A stretch of 37,172 bases of DNA. Origin: an uncultured Clostridia bacterium. GTDB taxonomy: Bacteria > Bacillota > Clostridia > Christensenellales > Aristaeellaceae. The position numbers and the translations under genes were made by a program. This document shows, in pieces, positions 16,633-23,222 of this stretch (the stretch's first letter is position 1; every line of letters begins with the position of its first letter). A model generated the notes under the pieces. It was not told where the DNA came from. It saw only the letters and a list, made by a program, of their open reading frames with translations, and did no database searches. The stretch spans positions 1-37,172 of the forward strand of contig CAKTUU010000023.1 of assembly GCA_934621505.1 (NCBI GenBank), written 5' to 3'.

Positions 16633-16977
16633 ATGACCGTACAGGAACTGGCCCGCTGGCTGAACGCGCGCAACGCGGCGCCGGGGACCGATGAAACGGC
16701 GCAGGTGCATTGCGGCTACGCCGGCGATCTGCTCAGCTGGGTTTTGGGCCACGGCCGGGCGGGAATGGCATGGGTAACCGTGCTGACCCATGAAAATGTG
16801 GCGGCTGTGGCCGTGCTGACAAAGGCCGCCTGCGTCATTTTACCGGACGGGCTGCTGCCGGACAGGGAACTGCTGGAACGGGCCAGGCAGGAAAACCTGC
16901 CCATTTTGACCGCCGGGCAAAATGCTTATCAGGTTTGCCTGCGGATGGGTCAGGCGGGAATCGATTCAACGATTTGA
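16633..16977 (+). CDS. DRTGG-domain protein
   Basis: This 114-residue single-domain protein matches the DRTGG family seen in Clostridia. It starts with MTVQELARWLNARNA, followed by the CGYAGDLLSWVLG core, where the family's name-giving DRTGG is replaced by VHCGY. A beta-alpha repeat with AVLTKAACVILPDG and LPILTAGQNAYQVC completes it. Stand-alone members often lie near redox or hydrogenase genes and are thought to be regulatory, but no biochemical function is established. GGAGG lies 7 nt before the ATG. It is the second gene of the SPOR operon. Confidence 0.75.
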   Translation: MTVQELARWLNARNAAPGTDETAQVHCGYAGDLLSWVLGHGRAGMAWVTVLTHENVAAVAVLTKAACVILPDGLLPDRELLERARQENLPILTAGQNAYQVCLRMGQAGIDSTI

Positions 16978-17207
16978 GATACAACCATCGAAAACCAAAA
17001 GGAAAGCCAGCGGGGCCGGCAAACGCCGGTTCCGCTGGCTTTCAGATTGTTGAAAAAAACTCTCCGGGAAGTTGTCAGGGGGCCGCCGGCCCCTCTGACT
17101 GGCATCGAGTTCGTTTGCTGCGCGCAGCACCCCGGACGGGGAATCTTTCGGCAGAAAAGATTGCCGCCAGGCGAGCTTTTTTGAAGGCCCCGCTGGCTTA
17201 TCTTCCG
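16978..17207. repeat. Hairpin-rich intergenic element, copy B
   Basis: This junction between two convergent genes carries a relative of copy A in reverse orientation. A 12-bp perfect inverted repeat, GCCAGCGGGGCC (17006-17017) and GGCCCCGCTGGC (17186-17197), brackets it. Inside are a 12-bp stem with inner pairs and an AAAC loop (17002-17043) and a stem of about 9 bp (17074-17099). Also inside are AATCTTT/AAAGATT (17142-17162) and TGCC/GGCG (17162-17173), the latter followed by AGCTTTTTTG on the plus strand. The two T-rich ends point outward, one per strand. Confidence 0.75.
17002..17043 (-). terminator. Terminator of the DUF368-DUF1538-PII operon
   Basis: GAAAGCCAGCGG (17002-17013) pairs with CCGCTGGCTTTC (17032-17043), and CCGGC/GCCGG close an AAAC loop. 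Read on the minus strand, the stem is followed by CTTTTGGTTTTC. It lies 165 nt after the P-II-like gene. Confidence 0.6.
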
Positions 17208-17903
17208 TTATTCTTCTTCCTGACCGGCGGCGGCCATAACGCTTTTCAGGCCTGCCACGCTGCTGACCGGCAGGGAAAACATCACCGTGTGAGCCGGGCT
17301 TTGAATGCCCGCCTGATCCATAATGGCCCGCATAATGGCCTTTTTCTGCACGGCGGCGGTCAAAATCATCAGCATTTCCTTTTCATCCGCAATGGACATG
17401 CCAAAGAAGCGGGACGCGCCCTCCGGGCTGGTGCCCTTGGCGTGCAGCACCGTGCCGCCCATGGCCCCGGCCTGGCGCGCCACGTCCATCACGTCGTCCA
17501 CATGGCCCCGGTTGACAATGGCAATCATCAGTTCATATGCAAAGGACATGTCCGTCACCTCTCCCAAAATAATCTCCTGTTTTTCGGTCAGATAGTTCAG
17601 ACTGCTGGCCCCGGCAACGCTGGCCACCGGTATGGTAAAGGCCACGCCGCCGCCGGGCATATTCAGGCCGATTTCGCTGACCAGCGCCCGTGTCAGCCGC
17701 TTGGCCCGGCCGAAGGTGGTCATGGCGTAGGCAAGAATTTTTTCGGTTTTTTCCAGCCCCAGCAGGTTCAGCAGGCTCCTGGTGGCCGTTCCCTGGCACA
17801 GCACGCTGAAAAACGTGCCGATTTGGTGCTGTTCCCAAAAGACGGCCAGCCGGTCGCTTTGGTCACGCGGGACAATGACGCTTAGCAGGCAAAGATCGTG
17901 CAT
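17208..17903 (-). CDS. Tandem P-II-like protein
   Basis: This 231-residue protein has two P-II/GlnB-like ferredoxin-fold halves (about 1-100 and 120-231). Both end in a matching strand, FTIPVASVAGA and FSLPVSSVAGL. P-II proteins bind nucleotides and 2-oxoglutarate and control transporters or enzymes by direct contact. The classical T-loop tyrosine region is not evident. GGAGG lies 8 nt before the ATG, 16 nt after the DUF1538 stop. Pairing of P-II-like genes with DUF1538 membrane proteins is recurrent, so it is probably the soluble regulator of that protein. Function has not been demonstrated. Confidence 0.82.
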   Translation of the reverse strand: MHDLCLLSVIVPRDQSDRLAVFWEQHQIGTFFSVLCQGTATRSLLNLLGLEKTEKILAYAMTTFGRAKRLTRALVSEIGLNMPGGGVAFTIPVASVAGASSLNYLTEKQEIILGEVTDMSFAYELMIAIVNRGHVDDVMDVARQAGAMGGTVLHAKGTSPEGASRFFGMSIADEKEMLMILTAAVQKKAIMRAIMDQAGIQSPAHTVMFSLPVSSVAGLKSVMAAAGQEEE

Positions 17904-17919
17904 AAGGCATCCTCCTGTT

Positions 17920-19449
17920 TCATTCGATAATTTCCTCCATGGGCGACTGTGCGGGCTTTTGAACGGCCCTGCGGCGGGACGCCAGCCCCAATAACTGAAT
18001 GGTAATCAGCGGCGTCATGGCAACCATGGCCACCACGCCAAAGGCGTCTGTGGCCACGTCGCCGCCCACCGCCGCGCAGGCGCCCATGGCCAGGGGCAGC
18101 AGAAAGGTGGCCGTCATGGGGCCGCTGGCTACGCCGCCGGAGTCAAAGGCGATGGAGGTATAAATCGGCGGTACAAAGAACATGAGAATCAAGGACAGCA
18201 AGTAGCCGGGCACCAGCAGATACAGAATGTTCAGCCCGGTCAGCACCCGCACCATGGCCAGCCCCACGGAGGCGGACACACCGATGGACAGGCTCAGCAT
18301 CAGCGCCCTGGGGGGAATGGCTCCCGCGCTGACCTCGTACACCTGCTTGCTCAGCACGTGCACGGCAGGCTCGGCGGATACTACATAGTAGCCCATCAGC
18401 ATACCGATGGGCGCCAGCACCCAGCGGCAGGGCAGCGAGGCCAGGGCCTGTCCCAGATAAGACCCCATCGGCATAAAGCCCACGTTTACGCCGGTCAAAA
18501 ACAGGGTTAAGCCCACATAGGTGTACAGCAGACCCATGAGAATGCGCACCACCTCCCGCAGGGGCAGGCGCAGGGCAAACAGCTGAAACAGAAGAAAAAA
18601 GACGGCAATCGGGGCCAGGGCCAGCGCCACTTCCCCCAAATAGTGGGGGAGCGCTTTCAGAAAGAGCAGGCTCATGGCCTGAGTATCGGCCGCCTCCGCG
18701 GCGGTAGTAACGCTGTAGGCCGTGTCCTCCGGCTGGAAAATCAGGCTTAGAATCATCACCGCCAAAATGGGCCCCACCGAGGATAAAGCCACCAGACCGA
18801 AGGAGTCGTTCTCCGCGTTTTTATCGCTGCGGATGGAACTGACGCCAAAGCCCAGGGCCAGAATAAACGGTACGGTCATGGGGCCTGTGGTAACGCCGCC
18901 GGAATCAAAGGCCACCGCAAGAAAGTTTTTGGGCACAAATAGGGCCAAAAGGAATACGGCGGCATAGCAGCCCAGCAGCAGGTAGGCCATGCGGATGCGC
19001 AGCAGAATGCGCAGCAGCGCCACCACCAGAAACAGGCCCACGCCCGCCGCCACCATCAAAATCAGCGTCATGTTGGGAATGCCCGGCACCTGGCTGGCAA
19101 GCACCTGTAAATCCGGCTCGGACATGGTAATCATAAAGCCTACCAGAAAGGAAATCAGCAGGATGACCCACAGCTTTTTGCTGCGGGTCATGGCCGCGCC
19201 CACTTCCTCGCCGATGGGGGTCATGGCCAGCTCCGTGCCCAGCGTAAACAGGCCCGTACCGATGATCAGCAGGGCCGCTCCCAGCAGAAAGCCCAGCATG
19301 GTGCTGAGCGGAACCGGCACCACCACAAAGCACAGCGCCAGCACAATCAGTACGATGGGCAGCACAGAGGATAGGGCTTCCCGCCACTTTTCCCGTAAAA
19401 TGGTGTGATAGGTTGTTTTTTTCAAGTGGTTCTTTTTGCCTTTTTTCAT
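17920..19449 (-). CDS. DUF1538 family membrane protein
   Basis: This 509-residue polytopic protein of the DUF1538 family is built from two homologous halves of about 240 residues. Each half has an acidic membrane motif (SEPDLQVLASQVPG, then AEPAVHVLSKQVYE) and a glycine-rich motif (AFDSGGVTTGPMTVPF, then AFDSGGVASGPMTATF). The inverted or tandem duplication with discontinuous-helix-like motifs suggests a transporter, with unknown substrate. The ATG at 19449 has GAGGG upstream and begins 1 nt after the DUF368 stop. A longer start at 19479 would overlap that gene and lacks support. The P-II-like partner follows directly. Confidence 0.85.
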   Translation of the reverse strand: MKKGKKNHLKKTTYHTILREKWREALSSVLPIVLIVLALCFVVVPVPLSTMLGFLLGAALLIIGTGLFTLGTELAMTPIGEEVGAAMTRSKKLWVILLISFLVGFMITMSEPDLQVLASQVPGIPNMTLILMVAAGVGLFLVVALLRILLRIRMAYLLLGCYAAVFLLALFVPKNFLAVAFDSGGVTTGPMTVPFILALGFGVSSIRSDKNAENDSFGLVALSSVGPILAVMILSLIFQPEDTAYSVTTAAEAADTQAMSLLFLKALPHYLGEVALALAPIAVFFLLFQLFALRLPLREVVRILMGLLYTYVGLTLFLTGVNVGFMPMGSYLGQALASLPCRWVLAPIGMLMGYYVVSAEPAVHVLSKQVYEVSAGAIPPRALMLSLSIGVSASVGLAMVRVLTGLNILYLLVPGYLLSLILMFFVPPIYTSIAFDSGGVASGPMTATFLLPLAMGACAAVGGDVATDAFGVVAMVAMTPLITIQLLGLASRRRAVQKPAQSPMEEIIE

Positions 19450-19450
19450 T

Positions 19451-20263
19451 TCATCCCTCTTTCTGTGTTTTTTCGCCAAGGCACGCCATCCAGCGCGCGC
19501 CCAGCAGCCCCAGCGTCAGGGCCAAAAGGTCCGCCAGCAGCATCCAGCCGTTTTCAAAGCCGGGAAAGACCAGCGCCACTGATACCAGCAAGAATCCAAG
19601 CACGCCATAATAGGCGTACCCTGTGAAGCGGTCAAACAGCCATTTGACCGCCTTCATGCAGGCCACAGCCGATAAGCCGAAGCCCGCCGCAGCCAAAGCC
19701 AGGCTGCCTGCACGCAGGGTGGATAACGCCTGCAAAAAGGCCTGATACCAGCCCAGACGAATCATCACAAAGGAGGTGGACAGCCCCGGCACCACTGTGC
19801 CCACGCCCTCCAGCAGCCCGCAGGCAAAAAATTGCAGCGGACTCAGCTGCGCCAGCATGGGTCCTCCGGCGCCCGGCAGGCATAGGGGCAGAGCCAGCAA
19901 AACGCCTGCCGCCAGGGCCGGCAGCCAGCGCCGCTGAAAGGGTCCGTCCTGCCGCGCCTCCTTCAGCAAATCCGGGATTCCGCCCATAATAAACCCGATA
20001 AACAAAAACAACGTCACAGTCTGATACCTTGCCAGGGCGGCGTTTAGGCCCCAAGCTCCCAGCACAACCCCCAGCCCGCCGCCCAGCGCGATGGGCAGCA
20101 GAAAACGGATGTGCCGAACCGGATGATGGAAAAAATCCAGCACCGCCTCCAGCATGGGGCGGTATAGCCCAAAGGAAACAGCCATTACGCCGCCGCTGAC
20201 CCCCGGAAGAATACCGCCGATACCCATCCAAATACCCGCAAAGAACCTGCGCCATCCATCCAT
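19451..20263 (-). CDS. DUF368 family polyprenyl-phosphate translocase (PopT type)
   Basis: This 270-residue membrane protein carries the DUF368 signatures GIGGILPGVSGGVMAV near residue 15 and GVGTVVPGLSTSFVMI near residue 155. DUF368 proteins have been shown in other bacteria to return undecaprenyl phosphate across the cytoplasmic membrane, recycling the lipid carrier of wall synthesis. Length fits the family. AAGGGGGCG lies 7 nt upstream of the ATG. It heads the operon with DUF1538 and the tandem P-II gene, with nearly no spacing, an association whose logic is not known. Confidence 0.87.
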   Translation of the reverse strand: MDGWRRFFAGIWMGIGGILPGVSGGVMAVSFGLYRPMLEAVLDFFHHPVRHIRFLLPIALGGGLGVVLGAWGLNAALARYQTVTLFLFIGFIMGGIPDLLKEARQDGPFQRRWLPALAAGVLLALPLCLPGAGGPMLAQLSPLQFFACGLLEGVGTVVPGLSTSFVMIRLGWYQAFLQALSTLRAGSLALAAAGFGLSAVACMKAVKWLFDRFTGYAYYGVLGFLLVSVALVFPGFENGWMLLADLLALTLGLLGARWMACLGEKTQKEG

Positions 20264-20306
20264 TCACAGCGCCCCCTTTGGGATAAAGCCTATGCCGCTT
20301 ATCTTC

Positions 20307-20335
20307 AGTATAGCATGACCCATCCATGGACGCAA
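20307..20335 (-). promoter_or_regulatory. Promoter of the DUF368 operon
   Basis: The minus strand has TTGCGT (20335-20330), a 17-bp spacer and TATACT (20312-20307). The predicted start is about 35 nt before the DUF368 ATG. Confidence 0.5.
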
Positions 20336-20442
20336 TTGGGTAAAACGGCCTTTTTGTCTGTCTTAACGCTTTGTTAGCGGAAAGAAGCCGCCCCGGGCTT
20401 TCCAGACCGGGACGGCTTGAGAATCCATGATGCAATGCTTTT

Positions 20443-20844
20443 TCAGCGCTTCCAAACGGGCAGGTCTTCTGGACGGATGGGCAGCTTTGGGGAATTGCCC
20501 TGGGTAGTATCGTCGTTTTCCACCACCAGAACGGATGCGTCGTCGGTGACCTCAATGGCGTGCCACACGCCCTGGCGCACGTTGTACACCTTGCAGGGCT
20601 CCAGGTTGAATACCTCAATGTGTCCCGCGTGGCTGGCGTCCCCATCCGCCACATACAGCGCGGCATGGCCTTTTAACAGAATAAAAGCCTCGTCTGTCAG
20701 CAGGTGGCGTTCCAGCTGGCACAGGTTTTCCCGGCGAAAGCGTGGGTGGCAGTTCAGCACCGCTACGCGCCATGCCTGAAAGCGAATAACGGGCAGATAA
20801 TTTTCGCCGGTATGCTCAACGATTTGCAGATATTTTTCATCCAT
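20443..20844 (-). CDS. Small cupin-domain protein
   Basis: This 133-residue protein has a single cupin barrel. The first motif region is near FRRENLCQLERHLLTDEAFI with LLKGHAALYV. The second is EPCKVYNVRQGVWHAIEV, giving one clear histidine (WHAI), while the other metal ligands are incomplete. Homologous stand-alone cupins often bind sugars or small acids, but no substrate can be assigned. The ATG at 20844 follows GGAGGG by 9 nt; a longer reading back to 20913 has no ribosome site and precedes the predicted promoter. It is monocistronic and divergent from pyruvate kinase. Confidence 0.78.
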   Translation of the reverse strand: MDEKYLQIVEHTGENYLPVIRFQAWRVAVLNCHPRFRRENLCQLERHLLTDEAFILLKGHAALYVADGDASHAGHIEVFNLEPCKVYNVRQGVWHAIEVTDDASVLVVENDDTTQGNSPKLPIRPEDLPVWKR

Positions 20845-20878
20845 GGAATTTTCCCTCCGTTTTGCTGCTGGTGTTTCC

Positions 20879-20907
20879 AGCATAAACGCAAACCCGGCGG
20901 CGTGCAA
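20879..20907 (-). promoter_or_regulatory. Cupin gene promoter
   Basis: The minus strand has TTGCAC (20907-20902), a 17-bp spacer and TATGCT (20884-20879), about 35 bp upstream of the cupin start codon. Confidence 0.45.
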
Positions 20908-21014
20908 GACCAACAGAATCTATTTTCCTGGGTGGGTTTGGTATTGCATGTTTTTGCAGAATCGGGTATAATATCTGCCTCTTTTTGCTGTTTCATGAAA
21001 AAAACGTGTTTTGT

Positions 21015-21043
21015 TTGAACATGGTCGTTCTTTCTGCTATACT
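21015..21043 (+). promoter_or_regulatory. Pyruvate kinase promoter
   Basis: TTGAAC (21015-21020), a 17-bp spacer and TATACT (21038-21043). It leaves a leader of about 110 nt before the pyk ATG, long enough to hold the two hairpins described next. Confidence 0.65.
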
Positions 21044-21078
21044 AAAGCACGGAAATCGTATAAGCGGTGGAGTCTGTC

Positions 21079-21154
21079 ATGAAAAGCGATGGCGCTTTTC
21101 ATTTATCACGGTTTCCCTTTGTAGACAGATTCCTCCATCTGAAAATGGGAGGAA
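21079..21154 (+). promoter_or_regulatory. Structured leader of pyruvate kinase with sequestered ribosome site
   Basis: The first hairpin is ATGAAAAGCG (21079-21088) with CGCTTTTCAT (21093-21102) around ATGG. The second pairs TTCCTCCAT (21130-21138) with ATGGGAGGAA (21145-21154), with one bulged G and a 6-nt loop. This buries the GGGAGG ribosome site of the ATG at 21160. The upstream ATG at 21079 has its own GGTGGAG site and is in frame with pyk. Confidence 0.6.
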
Positions 21155-21159
21155 GCACA

Positions 21160-22572
21160 ATGCGTAAAACCAAAATCATCTGTACCATCGGCCCAGCCTG
21201 TACCAACGAGGAAACCATCCGCCGAATGTGCCTGGCCGGCATGAACGTGGCCCGGCTGAACTTTTCCCATGGGTCCCATGAGGAGCATCTGGAAAGAATC
21301 AACCTGCTGAAAAAGGTGCGGCGGGAGATGAACCTGCCCATTGCCATCATGCTGGATACCAAGGGGCCGGAATACCGCATCGGCTGCTTTGAAAAAGGCA
21401 GGGTTGAGCTAAAGGAAGGCGAGCCCTTCACCCTGACGGCCGAGGATGTGCCGGGGGATGAAACCCGCGTATCCGTCAGCTATAAGGGCCTGTGCGCCGA
21501 ATTGCACCCTGGCGACCGGGTGCTGATCAACAATGGACTGCTGATTTTGGAGGTGCTGGAAGCCAACCCCAAAGAGGCCCGCTGCGTGGTGGTAACCGGC
21601 GGCACCCTCAGCGACCGCAAGAGCATGAGCGTGCCGAACCGGGTGTTCCGTCAGGAGTACCTGAGCCAGCGGGATAAAGAGGACATCCTGTTTGGCGCGG
21701 AAAACGACGTGGACTTTATCGCCTGCTCTTTTGTGTCCTGCAAGGAGGATTTGCTGGCCGTGCGTCGCTTCCTGGAGGATAACGGGGTACAGGATATTGA
21801 TTTGATCGCCAAAATTGAAAACCGGTCCGGCGTGGACAACATTGAGGAAATCTGCACCGCCTGCGACGGCATTATGGTGGCCCGGGGCGATTTGGGGGTG
21901 GAAATTCCCTTTGAGGAGCTGCCCGCCGTGCAAAAACAGCTGATTACCCAATGCCGTCTGCTGGGCAAGCGGGTCATTACCGCCACGGAGATGCTGGAAT
22001 CCATGATTACCAATGTGCGGCCCACCCGGGCGGAAATTTCCGATGTGGCCAACGCCGTATACGACGGCACCAGCGCCATTATGCTGTCCGGCGAAACCGC
22101 CGCCGGCAAAAACCCCGTGCTGGCGGTGCAGACCATGGCCCGCATTGCCGAGGAGACGGAAAAGCACATTCATTACAGCAGCCGCTTCCTCAAGTCGGAA
22201 TTTCAAATTCGCAACGTGGTGGACGCGATTTCCCACGCGGTATGCGGCATGGCCATTGATATTGAGGCCAAGCTGATTGTGGTATGCTCCCTGTCCGGCC
22301 AGACGGTGCGCATGGTGTCCCGCTTTCGCTCCCCGGCGGATATTCTGGGCGTGACCACCAATGAAAAAACCTGGCGCAAGCTGGCCCTGTCCTGGGGCGT
22401 AACCCCCGCCCTAAGCGAGCATTTTGATTCCACCGACGTGCTGTTCTTTAACGCCAAAAAGCTGGCCCGGCAGATTTTTGACCTGCAGCGGGGCGACCGT
22501 ATCGTCATCACCGGCGGCCTGCCCAACGGCAGCTCCGGCAATACCAACATGCTGAAGGTAGAGGTTGTGTAA
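21160..22572 (+). CDS. pyk: Pyruvate kinase
   Basis: This 470-residue glycolytic enzyme turns phosphoenolpyruvate and ADP into pyruvate and ATP. It shows the full core. MRKTKIICTIGPA opens it, with RLNFSHG and LDTKGPE in the active site. The barrel has IAKIENRSGV, the signature MVARGDLGVEIP and ATEMLESM, and the C-terminal allosteric domain follows. It lacks the extra PEP-utiliser-like domain found on some Bacillus enzymes. The ATG at 21160 gives the standard N-terminus and has GGGAGG 7 nt upstream. An in-frame ATG at 21079 would add 27 residues not typical of the family, but it has a ribosome site and may be used. Confidence 0.96.
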   Translation: MRKTKIICTIGPACTNEETIRRMCLAGMNVARLNFSHGSHEEHLERINLLKKVRREMNLPIAIMLDTKGPEYRIGCFEKGRVELKEGEPFTLTAEDVPGDETRVSVSYKGLCAELHPGDRVLINNGLLILEVLEANPKEARCVVVTGGTLSDRKSMSVPNRVFRQEYLSQRDKEDILFGAENDVDFIACSFVSCKEDLLAVRRFLEDNGVQDIDLIAKIENRSGVDNIEEICTACDGIMVARGDLGVEIPFEELPAVQKQLITQCRLLGKRVITATEMLESMITNVRPTRAEISDVANAVYDGTSAIMLSGETAAGKNPVLAVQTMARIAEETEKHIHYSSRFLKSEFQIRNVVDAISHAVCGMAIDIEAKLIVVCSLSGQTVRMVSRFRSPADILGVTTNEKTWRKLALSWGVTPALSEHFDSTDVLFFNAKKLARQIFDLQRGDRIVITGGLPNGSSGNTNMLKVEVV

Positions 22573-22873
22573 GCGGCGGAAAAAGATACGCTTTGAGCGA
22601 GCCGCCTGTGAAATCGTATCAAGAGGTAAGCTGGATTTACGCTCTGAAGGCAGAAGGACGTTTTGCGGCCGCGTCTGCCGTTGCCCCGGCCGGGATAAAA
22701 CGATACCCGGCTGGGACAAGGTGATTTCCATGTATGCTTTGCCGGAACAGTTTCCAACAGGCGCCCAGTCAAACGACAAAGAACACCCGCCCGATTTCCC
22801 TTTTGGGGGAGATCGGGCGGGTGCGTATGGCAGAAAAAGGGACGTATTAGCCAACCGCCGAATCCATTTTCCA
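22573..22873 (+). other. 301-base gene-free region rich in predicted stems
   Basis: I see no credible gene here. Right after the pyk stop, GGCGG (22575-22579), GATACG (22585-22590), CCGCC (22602-22606) and CGTATC (22615-22620) are ordered as in an H-type pseudoknot. Further stems are GGCAGA/TCTGCC (22649-22679) and a 10-bp stem CCCGGCCGGG/CCCGGCTGGG (22685-22715). The 12-bp hairpin at 22784-22823 follows. None has a plus-strand U-run. It may be a structured 3' UTR or small RNA. Confidence 0.35.
22784..22823 (-). terminator. Probable terminator of the DUF3343 gene
   Basis: CACCCGCCCGAT (22784-22795) pairs perfectly with ATCGGGCGGGTG (22812-22823), with further inner pairing of TCCC and GGGGA. 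On the minus strand the stem is followed by the moderately U-rich TTCTTTGTCG. It lies 50 nt after the DUF3343 stop. Confidence 0.6.
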
Positions 22874-23143
22874 CTACAACGGGCGGGTTACCGTGCGCTG
22901 GCCTTCCGTCCGGTCTACCCGGTAAAAGCCAATCAGGTTGGATGGCCGCAGCTGGTTGTATACCTCCATCACCCGGTTGGCGTCGCTCAGTTCAAACCGG
23001 ATGCTCAGGCCGCACCCAACAGATACGTCCCGCGGCGTGGTAATGACGGAAACCCGCACGCCGCTGCGGCGCAGAGCGCCTTCAAATTTGAATACCTGCT
23101 GGCGTGACCGAAAGGACGCTATGCCGAAAACTTCCTGCTGCAT
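22874..23143 (-). CDS. DUF3343 family protein (putative Se/S carrier-like)
   Basis: This 89-residue protein is of the DUF3343 family, seen from the start MQQEVFGIASFRSRQQVFKF and the motif TTPRDVSVGCGLSIRF with its conserved cysteine. The family is called putative Se/S carrier-like from its genome association with selenium and sulfur genes. The cysteine could hold a persulfide or selenide. It is divergent from a cysteine-desulfurase-like gene, 79 bp away, which fits a sulfur or selenium transfer pair. GGGGG lies 9-10 nt before the ATG. TATACT at 23179-23174 with TTTACA at 23204-23199 (19-bp spacer) is a possible promoter. Confidence 0.8.
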   Translation of the reverse strand: MQQEVFGIASFRSRQQVFKFEGALRRSGVRVSVITTPRDVSVGCGLSIRFELSDANRVMEVYNQLRPSNLIGFYRVDRTEGQRTVTRPL

Positions 23144-23222
23144 GGGTTCATTTCCCCCTTTCTTTCCTCATACAGTATACGGAAACGGGGACGCTTGGTG
23201 TAAAGCGCGGGAGGGGGATTTT

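Noticed and set aside
17006..17197. Insertion sequence with 12-bp terminal repeats
   Set aside because: There is no transposase and no target-site duplication at the ends, and the interior is made of terminator-like stems.
22565..23107. 180-codon plus-strand frame after pyruvate kinase
   Set aside because: It overlaps the pyk stop and runs antisense through DUF3343, has no recognisable domain and its first part is a chain of RNA-like stems.
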